From NCBI GenBank assembly GCA_944989445.1, contig CALYLW010000055.1:1369001-1433000 (forward strand): a stretch of 64,000 nt of DNA, written 5' to 3'. Of this stretch, positions 1 through 10,161 are shown piece by piece. How positions within the stretch are numbered: the first letter of the stretch is position 1; every line of letters begins with the position of its first letter. This DNA comes from Ampullaceana balthica (Eukaryota; Mollusca; Gastropoda; Lymnaeidae). The translations under genes were made by a program, and so were the position numbers. The notes below the pieces were generated by a model that saw only the letters and a list, made by a program, of their open reading frames with translations, did not search any database and was not told where the DNA came from.

Positions 1-429
1 GCCAACAATTTGTTTCCAGTAGTTCACTTACGTTAAAATCAAACTTGAATCAATCATATATCTTGGCTTTTATTTTACTTTATTAAAATTTATTTTCCCG
101 TTTTAAAAAATAGCTAATCAACGAGGAATTTGCCGCGCCCCCCCCCCAAACCTAAAATTTTACAACATGGGCGGCTGTTAAATTTTAAGAATCAATGAAT
201 TTATCACCACATCAGTGTCACGTTCTCGGACTAATTTAGTCTATGTTTTTTTTTAAAATTACAATAGTATTAGTATCAGAAGAATTTATATCCAATAAGG
301 AGTTTGAAGTTTTGTCAGTTAAAACTTTCACATGCTTTGGGATAGTTCCTTTATTTCTTTTATTAATTTCTTATTTGGCTTTTCTTTAATTTCGATTTTA
401 AAATACTCCTCTTCTTTTAAAATTTTCAT
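1..429. other. AT-rich stretch without a gene
   Basis: No reading frame, tRNA or recognisable repeat was seen. A C-run with the GC-rich words of the hAT terminus just downstream (around 125-150) suggests it is the interior of a decayed hAT element that begins before the window. Confidence 0.4.
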
Positions 430-513
430 TTTAAGAAACTAATTAATGACTAGGAATTTGCCGCCCCTGGAAAAGTGCCGCCCGGGGCATTTGCCCCCCT
501 CGCTACGCCACTG
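430..513. mobile_element. Right terminus of a hAT element
   Basis: The stretch ends in CTCGCTACGCCACTG, the inverted form of the CAGTGGCGTAGC terminus that opens the complete element at 1172. It carries the same GC-rich subterminal words (GCCGCCC, CCCGGGGC). The left end is not in the window, so its target duplication cannot be checked. Confidence 0.55.
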
Positions 514-1163
514 ACTATGCCTCCAGATTTCAGAATGTAAATTAAATATAATAATTAACAAAAGATGGAGACCATTGCTGAGGTAGTCACTGTTAATCAG
601 CTTAGTGATAAAGAAGGTTTGAAGGAAAAAAAGCATTATTCTGCTGTAGAAGAAGACTTTTTTTTTAATGAACACTTGAATTTATAGTATAGATACAAGA
701 CAGGCAGCTCTTTGTGATAAGGTAAGTAAGTAAACCAAATTATACCACTAAAGAAGGAATTTTTAGGAAAGAATTTTTCTTCCCAATTCAATAACCTAAA
801 ACTTGATCATTCTACACGTTTGTTTCAATACATCTTAATCTTATACATATATTTTCTCTATACTATAACAATAAAAGGCAATTTTCTCTCCGTTCTGTCC
901 GGTCCTCGATGGCGATTGGTCACTCAAACACATATGACTCCTACAGCCAATCACATTGACCACGTTTACGCGGACGTTCAATACGACTTATTTTTGGTGA
1001 AGCATTTCTTCCAAGACTTTATTTTGAGTTATTGGCGTTGGGATTTATAGTAAAAAATCTTTGTTTTTACGAGTTGTTTATTTTAACTATAATGAATAGT
1101 ATTTTTGAAGTAATGCACATGTATGCCGGTCGAGACGGCTGTTGGAGAGGAGTTACAACATGC
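514..1163. other. Intergenic DNA, no gene seen
   Basis: This is AT-rich DNA with only short overlapping open frames of no recognisable similarity. A somewhat GC-richer patch around 890-975 contains ATTGG and CCAAT words in both orientations, but no exon or transcript signal could be tied to it. Confidence 0.35.
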
Positions 1164-1230
1164 CACCGATCCAGTGGCGTAGCTAGAACATTTGCCGCCC
1201 GGGGCGGTCTCCAATTTGCCGCCCTTTTTA

Positions 1231-1615
1231 GGGGCCGTCCATAAATGACGTCACGCATCTGGGGGGGGGAGTCACAGGTTTGTAATGATGTGTGACGGAG
1301 GGGGGAGGTGTTTAAGAAATATGACGTCACGCCAAAACGCGCACCTGTAAATAAATTTCCACTTAAATATTTCATTACTGACACTTTATTTAATGACGTT
1401 TATGTAAAACGCGTATTACGATATTAGAATCCAGCTTTACACTAAAAACATACTTAAATGGCTAAATTTTTATTTGAAACATGTTCATCTTCAAACAGAA
1501 AATTCGGCTTTGTGATGTCTTATTGAAGAAGGAGTCTAAGTTTTTGTGACGACGTGTGACGAGGGAGGTGACGGGATGTGTCTGCCAAAATAACGTGCTT
1601 CGTTTATGGACGGCC
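1231..1615. mobile_element. MITE (family 1), about 385 bp, nested in the hAT
   Basis: It opens with GGGGCCGTCCATAAATGACG and closes with the inverted form (TTTATGGACGGCCAC). TTA lies outside both ends, which could be a PIF/Harbinger-like 3-bp duplication. There is no coding capacity. The same family recurs at 29396, 40241, 46947 and 50667. Shared inner words are GTGACG repeats, a G-rich run and the motif TCTAAGTTTTTGTGACGA near the right end. Confidence 0.75.
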
Positions 1616-2235
1616 ACTTAGTCGATTATATTATGGTTTTTAAAAATTAATGAACATGAATAAATAATTGTAATTGAAACTAAGGAAATGGGAGGAACAT
1701 GTTTACCATTGCATGCCATATTTATGTAAGCAGTAATAAAATAGGCCGCATAAGATCATGTACCTATAAATACACATTTATAAAAATACAAGATACTTTC
1801 TTTAATAAAGGCCACAAAAAAAAGGAAAAAGGTACTGAGCTCGCAGGTCCCCCCCCCCTTTTTCCATGAGACAAAACATATTCCAAATTTACGCCCCAAA
1901 AAAACATTACCAATTGCTATTACTATTCTTTTATGTTGTATTTATAAATAAATGTTTTTTTTACAAACAAAGAAATTGTATACATTAGCAGTGGTGTATC
2001 AACGGCTTGACATTGGGGTAGTTGCCAGGGCGCCTGCCTGCACAAGTTCAAAAGGGCGCAGCTAAATCTCTAATTTTTAAATTTTTATTTAAATAAAAGG
2101 TGCCAAAATTAAATTAGCCAAGGGCGTCAAAAACCCCGTTACGCCTCTGTACATTAGTATGTTAACATATTTATACATTTACTTACTCATAATAGAAAAA
2201 TCGTGTATTACGCTATCAAAATTAAAATTATTTGT

Positions 2236-2365
2236 AATATCTTGTTCTATGGTCAGTATTGCAAGATTTTGTTGTCTTTAATCGCTCATTGTGGAACGAA
2301 GATAATTTTTTTATCAACTTCAGTTTGGAGAAGCTCCTTTCACAACTAGCGACACTGATAGTAAT
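2236..2365 (-). pseudogene. hAT transposase C-terminal (dimerisation) relic
   Basis: On the minus strand one frame reads SVASCERSFSKLKLIKK, the hallmark of the C-terminal dimerisation region of ZMYM1-like hAT transposases. It is followed by a frameshift, after which words such as ERL and SCNTDHR replace the usual continuation. Nothing full length remains. It lies inside the bounded hAT 1172-3789 and is probably its own decayed transposase. Weak minus-strand similarity may continue to about 2950. Confidence 0.65.
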
Positions 2366-4110
2366 AGTTGAAAAAAGTCATAGCAAGATTACAATGTTGG
2401 GTACAGAATTTTCCAATCTATACTGTTGAATAAATTTCAATAGATTAAAGGTGCCTTTTCCCCCGTTTTTCTAACATAATTCCTCTTCTTGTACTGTAGG
2501 TACAGCCATAAAAACCTCGATCCTTTTTCTTTCCATATTGAACTGTCAATGTCAATGAAGTAATTTATTTGATGTTCAAATGCTTCACTTAGTTGGTTAC
2601 CTGGTATTATATACGAATATTTCTTGCAAGGAAATGCAACTCATCAAAGCGTGTTTTTTTTTCTTTTATAATTCCAACCATGGATAAAAACTGTCTCGTA
2701 CTTCTTGTTTTAAAGATAGAACCACGTCTTCTGATTTCCCCTACTCAATTTTTCTCCTTCTAACTCGGCGTTCAGTTGATATATCCATCTCTTCACAAAT
2801 TGTTTGGCTGATATAACAGCATTTTGTATTAGCACATGTCTTTGTTCCATGCAATGGCTTTGCATTAATTTTTTTTTAACTGACGGGTTCCCATAAATTG
2901 ACATAACATAGAAGAGAAAAAGATTGCATAGAATTGAGTAAAATTCCAGCATCTGATCTCGTGTTCCTTCTTACTTCTTCAGATGTCAATTTTTCCAAGA
3001 CGCTTGAAAGTTTAAAATATGTCTTTTTCGAAATTATTATGCCTATTGTGGTGTTTATTAACAGAGAAATTTTAATATTGACATATTCTTGTCATAAATC
3101 TTAATAATTTTCCATAAAATAGATGAATTCAAATTATTTCCACATTACTATTACTTTAATTGGATATGCGTAACATGTTTAATGAATAACCGTATTTTAA
3201 TGAAAAACACAAATTATGTGTGCTACTTTAATGCAATAAAAACAAAATAAATATAATTTTTAATAACTTACATTACAATAAGTTAATGAACACTGAAACG
3301 GTAATATAAATTACTACTTGCAAGTTAAACACAATATTTGAACCACCATGCCATGTAAGTACTTGTTCGCGCACCATTCTGCGAAGTTGAAATTTTACGA
3401 AAAACTGTAGTGGCGATATTAATAGCACACATTAATCGGCCGGGCAGTGTTGAGTTTTTTAGGTAGTTTTCTTATAAAAAAAAAGTCATCTGTGACTTAT
3501 ACCGCTTAGTTTTCCAAATAAATGGATAAGTTTTTTCTAGCGATTTAAACTTTTTGAACGGTTGTGCGTTAGCTATAATATCTACTATGTAATCAAACAA
3601 ATGTTATGCCAATCCGTTTATTAAGATTCGAAATTACGAATATTTTTGTTTCACCTTGGTTTTCCCCCTTTAACAGAAAAAGGGTGGTTGTCGGTATTGG
3701 TTGTTCTTTTCAAATGCCCACAAATGCCGCCCCTAAATGAGTGCCGCCCGGGGCGGACCGCCCCACCGCCCTCCCTAGCTACTCCACTGCACCGATCGGT
3801 GGCAGAACATCCTTGGGCGGGTTTTGTTGCTCGTTAATTAATAATAATCTCATACTTATTAAATGTAAAGGCAGAAACGAAAGTGAATGTCATTTCGCAT
3901 TATTTACTTCTCTTACTTACTCTTACATTTTAAATTTATATTTGTTTTTTTTATATTTTGGTAAAAATTGTCAACAGTGACAGCCTTTTACTTTGGTTTA
4001 GCATTTGAAAGGAGAAAAAGTGGTATTGGTATATAATATATTAACGACAAAGCCTGGTTGAAAAAGAGTAGTACTAGTAGTAGTATATTCAGCGATATAT
4101 TAGAAATGCA

Positions 4111-7100
4111 GCTCTTCGCCTAGCAAGCTGGAACGTTAGGACTATGTGTCCAGGCATTACTGCCGACCTGCAGCTTATTGATGATGCCAGGAAGACAGCC
4201 ATCATTGACAGGGAGCTTGCCAGACTAAACATCGACATTGCCTGCCTTCAGGAGACTAGACTCCCAGAAAGTGGTACCATAAAAGAATGCAACTACACTT
4301 TCTTCTGGCAGGGTGGACCAATGGACACACCAAGGCAACATGGGGTTGGTTTTGCCATAAAAAATGGACTCTGCTCCTCCATAGAACCCCCAACAAAGGG
4401 CACTAACAGGATACTAACAATACGACTATCTACATCCTCAGGATTAGCCAACATCATCAGTGCTTATGCTCCAACCTTATCCTCGAACTCAGAAGCTAAA
4501 GACCAGTTCTATGATGATCTCAATCAAACACTAGCCAGCATACCCACCAATGAAGCAATCTACCTCCTTGGTGACTTCAATGCAAGAGTTGGAAGTGATC
4601 ACATGGCCTGGCCAACTTGCCTCGGTTATTTTGGAAGAGGCAGGCTAAATGAAAATGGGCAGAGATTACTAGAGATGTGCTGCTTACATGGACTATGTGT
4701 CCCAAATACTTTCTTCAACTGCAAAGCAATCCACCAAGTGTCATGGAGGCATCCCCGCTCTAAACACTGGCACCAACTAGATCTCATAATCACAAGACGC
4801 ACACAGCTGGCCAGTGTCCTCCTCACACGCAGTTACCACAGTGCAGACTGCGACACAGATCACTCCTTAGTGGCTAGCAAGGTAAGGTTACTGCCAAAGA
4901 AATTGTACCGCAACAAAAACAAGGGAAAACCACGCATAGGCATCTGCTCCACCAAGAATCCAGAGAGAACAGCAGAATACACCCAGAGACTAAAAGAAGC
5001 TCTTGTACAAATGCCACCAGTAGACACTATTGAGTCCAAGTGGTCACATCTGCGGGACACCATATATGGCTCAGCTATTGCGGCATTCGGCAAGAGAGAA
5101 CGCAAAAGTGCAGACTGGTTTGAGGCCCATTGGGAGGAAATGAAGCATGTCACCGATGTAAAAAGAAAGGCTCTTTTAGCCTATAAAGACAGGCCTTGCC
5201 CAGAAACTCTACATTCCCTTAAGAGCGCCAAGAAAAATGCCCAGCAGGCAGCTCGCCACTACGCTAACACGTACTGGATCAATCTAAGTTCCAGCATACA
5301 GTCAGCTGCTGATAGAGGCGATACAAAGGCTATGTACGAGAATATAAAACAAGCAACAGGCCCTCTGACCTCCAAGACAGCACCCTTAATGTCAAAAGCA
5401 GGGGAAATTATCACTGATCGGGACAAGCAACTCAAACGGTGGATCGAGCACTACCTGGAATTGTACGCAACTATAAACCATGTCTCAACTGCTGCCCTGG
5501 ACGATATCCCAGACCTGCCGGTCATGGAAGAGCTCGGTAGCCTACCCACAATGGTCGAGCTAAGTAGAGCCATAGATTGCCTAGCCTGCGGGAAAGCTCC
5601 TGGTAATGATGGAATTCCGCCAGAAGTTCTCAAATGTGGAAAAGAAATACTTTTACAGCCTTTGCATGACCTCCTCACTCTGTGCTGGGAACAGGGGCAG
5701 ATACCACAGGAGTTGAAAGATGCCAACATCGTTACACTGTATAAAAATAAAGGAGACAAGAGTGACTGCAACAACTATCGTGGAATCTCTCTCCTCAGTA
5801 TAGTTGGAAAGGCCTTCGCCCGAGTTGCATTGACACGCCTACAGACCCTAGCATCGCGTGTACTCCCAGAATCGCAGTGCGGCTTTGGAGCCGGAAGATC
5901 AACCATAGACATGATCTTCTCTCTGCGCCAGCTGCAGGAGAAATGCAGGGAGCAACATATGCCTCTATACATCGCGTTCGTCGACCTAACTAAAGCTTTT
6001 GATCTTGTCAGCAGAAGCGGCCTTTTTCAGATCTTAGTAAAAATAGGCTGCCCTACACATCTGCTTAACATCATCAAGCAATTCCACGAAAACATGCAGG
6101 GCACAGTGTGCTATAACGGTGCCACCTCCGAGGCTTTCCCAGTAAGTAGTGGAGTAAAGCAAGGCTGCGTGTTGGCACCTACTCTATTCGCAATATTCTT
6201 TTCCATCTTACTCCAGTATGCCTTCAAGAACAACAGCGAGGGGATATACATACACACCAGAGCTGACGGGAGATTATTCAATATTGCCCGACTTAAAGCC
6301 AAGACCAAAATAAGGAAGACTTTGCTGCGCGAGCTCTTATTTGCAGACGATGCCGCCTTAATATCCCACACAGCAGACGGCCTGCAGAACCTTGTATCCA
6401 GCTTCTCCGCTGCCTGCAAAGAGTTTGGCCTGACCATAAGTATAAAGAAAACCAACATTATGGCACAGGATGCTGCCTCTCTCCCGACTATCACCATTGA
6501 TGACTGCAACCTGGATGCTGTTGACAGTTTTACTTATCTGGGATCAAACATCTCGAGCACCCTCTCACTGGAAGATGAGATAAGTAGCAGGATAGGGAAG
6601 GCAGCAACTGTTATGGCTAGACTGTACAAAAGAGTCTGGTCCAATGCCAAACTCACAGCAAGGACTAAGCTGCAGGTATACCAGGCCTGCGTACTGAGCA
6701 CACTCCTCTATGGATGCGAGTCTTGGACCACCTATACCAGGCATGAAAGAAGGCTCAATAGCTTCCACCTCAGATGCCTGCGCCCCATCCTAGACATCAA
6801 ATGGCAAGAGAAAGTCCCCAACACAGAGGTCCTGGCTCAAGCAAGCATGAGTAGTATTGCAGCAATATTAAGCCAAAGACGCCTCCGTTGGCTTGGACAC
6901 GTCAAGAGGATGCAAAGTGGTCGCATACCATAGGATGTGCTCTACAGCGAGCTGGCGACAGGGAAAAGGTCGGTTGGTCGGCCATGTCTCAGATACTGAT
7001 ACGTGGACATATGCAAGAGAGACATGAAAGTAGCCAACATTGATATACAAAACTGGGAAAACCTGGCAGAGGATAGGTCCATGTGGCGGGCTATAGTGAA

Positions 7101-7322
7101 AGAAGGATCACTAAGAGTAAGAGCAGAGGAGCAAACTAGGGCAGAAGCAGTCGGGAAAAGAGCGAGGAGAAAGGCCAGGAAACACTGCCCCACTGCTTTC
7201 GTGTGTGTCATGCAGAAGAGACTGCCACTCAAGGATTGGTCTCATCAGCCACACCAAGAGCTGCAGATAATAAAGATAAATCTATCGTCTTTCGTAGACG
7301 GACAGATGCCATACATACATAC
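4111..7322 (+). mobile_element. RTE-type LINE with exact target-site duplication
   Basis: The 12-mer ATTAGAAATGCA flanks the insertion on both sides (4099-4110 and 7323-7334). The element starts at the first endonuclease residues and ends in a short (CATA)n tail, the microsatellite 3' end typical of RTE/CR1-like LINEs rather than poly(A). It carries one long frame for endonuclease and reverse transcriptase (see 4144-6933), broken near its end by two stop codons. It lies outside the cellular genes. The matching duplication and near-complete frame make it one of the younger insertions here. Confidence 0.9.
4144..6933 (+). CDS. LINE ORF2-like protein: APE endonuclease plus reverse transcriptase
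   Basis: The 929-residue frame encodes an apurinic-type endonuclease followed by a reverse transcriptase, the pair that nicks target DNA and copies LINE RNA into it. Endonuclease signatures are CLQETRL (catalytic Glu near residue 37), LLGDFNARVG (about 145) and DTDHSLV (about 240). RT signatures are NNYRGISLL, KAFDLVSR, SGVKQGCVLAPTLFAIFF and the catalytic LLFADDAALI (about 735). The frame is open upstream of the annotated Met and includes WNVRT, the first endonuclease strand, so translation may start earlier. A TAG at 6931 and a TGA at 6997 interrupt the same frame, which then continues to 7359. Such proteins are often labelled craniofacial development protein 2-like in databases. It is probably inactive because the C-terminal part is cut off. 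Confidence 0.88.
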   Translation: MCPGITADLQLIDDARKTAIIDRELARLNIDIACLQETRLPESGTIKECNYTFFWQGGPMDTPRQHGVGFAIKNGLCSSIEPPTKGTNRILTIRLSTSSGLANIISAYAPTLSSNSEAKDQFYDDLNQTLASIPTNEAIYLLGDFNARVGSDHMAWPTCLGYFGRGRLNENGQRLLEMCCLHGLCVPNTFFNCKAIHQVSWRHPRSKHWHQLDLIITRRTQLASVLLTRSYHSADCDTDHSLVASKVRLLPKKLYRNKNKGKPRIGICSTKNPERTAEYTQRLKEALVQMPPVDTIESKWSHLRDTIYGSAIAAFGKRERKSADWFEAHWEEMKHVTDVKRKALLAYKDRPCPETLHSLKSAKKNAQQAARHYANTYWINLSSSIQSAADRGDTKAMYENIKQATGPLTSKTAPLMSKAGEIITDRDKQLKRWIEHYLELYATINHVSTAALDDIPDLPVMEELGSLPTMVELSRAIDCLACGKAPGNDGIPPEVLKCGKEILLQPLHDLLTLCWEQGQIPQELKDANIVTLYKNKGDKSDCNNYRGISLLSIVGKAFARVALTRLQTLASRVLPESQCGFGAGRSTIDMIFSLRQLQEKCREQHMPLYIAFVDLTKAFDLVSRSGLFQILVKIGCPTHLLNIIKQFHENMQGTVCYNGATSEAFPVSSGVKQGCVLAPTLFAIFFSILLQYAFKNNSEGIYIHTRADGRLFNIARLKAKTKIRKTLLRELLFADDAALISHTADGLQNLVSSFSAACKEFGLTISIKKTNIMAQDAASLPTITIDDCNLDAVDSFTYLGSNISSTLSLEDEISSRIGKAATVMARLYKRVWSNAKLTARTKLQVYQACVLSTLLYGCESWTTYTRHERRLNSFHLRCLRPILDIKWQEKVPNTEVLAQASMSSIAAILSQRRLRWLGHVKRMQSGRIP

Positions 7323-7334
7323 ATTAGAAATGCA

Positions 7335-7391
7335 AAATAGTTTTAACCTGAAACCTTAGGGAAAGGAGACAAATAATTCAAATATAATATT
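7335..7391. other. Short spacer between LINE and hAT-like element
   Basis: This is AT-rich DNA. Its last eight bases (7384-7391, ATAATATT) are the left copy of an imperfect 8-bp duplication around the next element. Confidence 0.4.
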
Positions 7392-7661
7392 TAGGGCTGC
7401 GGAAATTATCGATTACTTTCTTGATAAATCGTTAAAAATTTTATCGATTAAAATAATTTTAATCGATAAATATTCTATTAAAATTTAAGAAAATATTTAT
7501 ATTTTACAAAAAATTTTTAGTAATAAATAAATAAATTATTATAATAATTAATAATAATTTATATATATTTTTTTACGTACAAACATCTCCCGTGTAATAT
7601 TAAAATTTATTTTATTAATCTATGCTGACCGGCAGACGTCAACTATAAAATGGATGACAGC

Positions 7662-7828
7662 CAGAGCCGTCTTTACTCCATTTTGGGCCCCCGGGCAAAG
7701 AAATAGTGTTGGGCCCTTCCCCCGCAGGAATAAAAAATGAATAATAAATAAACATATTCCCATGGGGCTCATATGCTCGTGGGCGCCCGGGCAAATGCCC
7801 AACGTGCCTATGCGTTAAGACGGCCCTG
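7662..7828. mobile_element. 167-bp hAT-type MITE with terminal inverted repeats
   Basis: Termini are CAGAGCCGTCTT and AAGACGGCCCTG. Flanking octamers are ATGACAGC (7654-7661) and CTGACAGC (7829-7836), 7 of 8 matching. GC-rich subterminal words GGGCCCCCGGGC and GCGCCCGGGC pair with each other, so the copy could fold into one hairpin. It carries no coding capacity. Confidence 0.75.
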
Positions 7829-7847
7829 CTGACAGCATCAGCGCAGT

Positions 7848-8032
7848 TAAATTTAAACATAACTAGAAAGTTTAGCAAATATGTTGTTTTTAAGCTAACT
7901 GCGGATGGCAAAGTCGAAGATGGTGAAAACGTTTACTGTGTCCACTGCCATAAACAATTCTGTTTTAAAGGATCAAATACATCGCTGACGTACCACCTTC
8001 AGCACAAATCAAGTATCAACACATTGTCATGA
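7848..8032 (+). pseudogene. BED-type zinc finger relic of a hAT transposase
   Basis: The plus-strand frame contains KFSKYVVFKLTADG, then YCVHCHK and TYHLQHKSS. This gives the C-x2-C...H-x3-H spacing of BED fingers at the N-terminus of ZBED-type hAT transposases. The frame ends in TGA at 8030-8032, with no transposase catalytic region attached. Confidence 0.65.
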
Positions 8033-8239
8033 AATTTAGTTCAAAATATTCTTAATTTTCAATGTCCGTGAGAAATGTTCAGTTTAATGACGTCATAAAT
8101 TTCTATTTTTGGTTTTAATCGAAATTATCGATTAATTAATCGGTCATTTTTCAAAAGTTAACGATTAAATTTAAATTAATCGATAACAGACCTAATAATT
8201 TTTAATAAAATTATATTATAACAAACATTGTAAGATAAC

Positions 8240-8720
8240 CTCGAGGCATTTTTATCCAAGCTGCAAAAGTGACGAACAAATATAAACAACAGAAACATCT
8301 CCATGTTTAAGAAACGCTGCAGTTTGGTAAATGAATCTGAAATAAATGAAAATTTAAGGGGGAGATTGCTGAGCATCTAGAATCCCTTGAAAAGAAACTC
8401 CAGCATTACTTCACTGGGATGAAAGAAGACACTACAGACGTGAAATCCAATCTCTGCTTCCCTTGATGTAGTTAGCATTCCCAAAAATAAATAACAAGAT
8501 GACTTCTTGGATTCTTTGCAGAATTATTCCTTGGCATGTAATTGTAATGCACCTTCTCACACAATTCTGGTGTGGTACTATAAACCATACCAAAATGTCA
8601 CGATGTTTGCCTTTTGAGCAGTTACATTTGTTTCTGCATATCTCATCCACAGAAAAAAATGAAATGATGAGAAAAACTCACCTAAGAATGATTAATTTTG
8701 AGGCTGGTTAGTAGAAATAA
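8240..8720 (+). pseudogene. ZBED5/SCAND3-like hAT transposase relic, heavily broken
   Basis: Short plus-strand segments in changing frames resemble the back half of ZBED5-type transposases: EHLESLEKKLQHYF, then KQDDFLDS, then TQFWCGTI followed by HTKMSRC. Several stops and frameshifts separate them. Assignment rests on remembered family motifs, so confidence is moderate. Confidence 0.5.
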
Positions 8721-9603
8721 CCTTCAACCCATGAAACTATTTATTAAACAAATTTAAAATGAAATTGTATGAAAAATATATTTCCGTGTTTTTCTAAAAT
8801 TCTCAATGGTATTGGATGTCACCACAAAAAAGGTTGGGTAGCTGTGATCTATGCTATTAATTTAATTTTAAGAATATATTCACTCATGCAGATGTGTTCG
8901 TGTTTGAATAGTAATAATGTTTAGAAAAAATTTGAAAGGTACTGATTTTTAAATCCTTTATATTAATATTAAGTTAACTCATGGCGTCTGGTTGATTGCC
9001 GAAAACTTTGGATCGACTTTTAATACACTTCCCCGTAAGCTAGCGAGCTGAAATTTTGCAGGCTCTCAGCATAAGAATAAAGAAGAGAAATTGCTTAAGA
9101 ACTTTTGGATATTAGTATTACCCTTCAAAATTATTGATAATTATTTTTTATTTGTCTTCCCTTTTTTAGTTGGAAAGCGACCACCATCCATCTACCTTTC
9201 CCCGATTAAAAATATATATATACCATTAATAAACTGAAACAAAGCTGGGAGCAGCTAAGTTCTCTACATTAGCATGTAAATTAATAATGTAATGTGTGTC
9301 TTAGTGAAGAAAGTATCAGAACCTATACCTAAAGTTAAGTGTTATAAACAACCAGGTCTCAATATTCCCACCAAGTCACAAAGGAAACATTGGACCTGTT
9401 ATTTAACTTTTGTCTACATATTTTAAAAAAAACAGTCACAACTTGGGTCCTAGCAAGGTTTACAACCTACTTTTCTACTATATATTTAGCTCAAAGATGA
9501 CCACTCATGAAATTTAAGTCAGTTAATATACCAGGACCCAAGACAACAGCCATTCTATTCAAGGTAGCCAAATTACAAACTAAAAAGAATTAAATTACAA
9601 AAT
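8721..9603. other. Intergenic DNA with one dispersed repeat
   Basis: No gene was seen. About 8951-9090 is a dispersed repeat found again at 36137-36290, sharing AAATCCTTTATATTAA and GTAAGCTAGCGAGCTG. The stretch is otherwise AT-rich. Confidence 0.45.
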
Positions 9604-9609
9604 TTTATT
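9604..9609 (-). terminator. Candidate poly(A) signal of the RRM gene
   Basis: AATAAA on the minus strand lies about 500 bp past the alternative stop codon at 10115. It is the nearest clear signal downstream of that exon, but such hexamers are common in AT-rich DNA. Confidence 0.35.
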
Positions 9610-10114
9610 ACAAAAGTGATCATTTAATGATTTAAAAACCATGATTTTTGTGGAGGAAGTCTGATGACAATAAAATTACAACAAATGAGGTTACCAAATA
9701 AATGCCACAAATGATGGATGTAAACAAATGAAAATACTTGATGAGAACACATGAATAGCATTAAATTGCGCATTAAATTGGTGCTTTACATCTAAGACAA
9801 CATTTCTTTTTAAAATCTATATTACATCAAAATGTGGAATTGTTAAAAAAAAGCGACCCTAGTTACATAGAAGAAGCTAAACGAAGGAGTAAAACGAAAG
9901 TAACTAGACCTTATAATGTAAAAATCCACACCAAAGGAAGACTTGCTAAAATGAGGAGATTGACAAATTAAGAGACTATTTCCATTCTTTTTTTTACACT
10001 TGTCTCTTTCACAAGTACAATAATTTACTATTTTTAAAATTTAAAACCAAATACATATGGAAAGATGCTCAGGGAGAGTCGATCATAATTACTTGGAGGG
10101 TCAGTTAGTTGGTC

Positions 10115-10161
10115 TCAGCTTACTCCATCATATCTTCCAGCAAAATTCATCAAACCCCTAC
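10115..10161 (-). other. Alternative last coding exon of the RRM protein gene
   Basis: A good acceptor (TTTTTACAG) precedes a frame reading RGLMNFAGRYDGVS and then TGA. It joins in phase to an internal donor at 12183 (TCAG before GTGGGA) in the exon that otherwise runs to the stop at 12127. This product would be 311 aa, ending in the glycine- and arginine-containing tail above. The intron would be about 2 kb. It could be the main isoform, because the alternative stop sits in a plain T-run. Confidence 0.6.

Larger units (their letters stand above)
1172..3789. mobile_element. hAT transposon, 2.6 kb, bounded by an 8-bp target duplication
   Basis: The left end begins CAGTGGCGTAGCTAG and the right end finishes CTAGCTACTCCACTG, an imperfect terminal inverted repeat. 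The octamer CACCGATC lies directly outside both ends (1164-1171 and 3790-3797), the 8-bp duplication expected of hAT transposases. Inside are GC-rich subterminal repeats, a MITE (1231-1615) and a broken transposase C-terminus on the minus strand (2236-2365). Removing the element restores a palindromic target centred on CACCGATCGGTG. It cannot be autonomous, because no long transposase frame survives. Confidence 0.85.
7392..8194. mobile_element. Short hAT-like element with ATCGATTA-rich ends
   Basis: The left end TAGGGCTG and the right end CAGACCTA are inverted. ATAATATT and ATAATTTT (7 of 8 matching) lie outside, consistent with an aged 8-bp hAT duplication. Both subterminal regions are dense in ATCGATTA words. 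The interior keeps a BED zinc finger (about 7848-8032) and a nested 167-bp MITE at 7662. Confidence 0.6.

Noticed and set aside
4626..6768. Several minus-strand open frames of 65-132 codons
   Set aside because: All lie antisense to the LINE endonuclease-RT frame and show no motif of their own.
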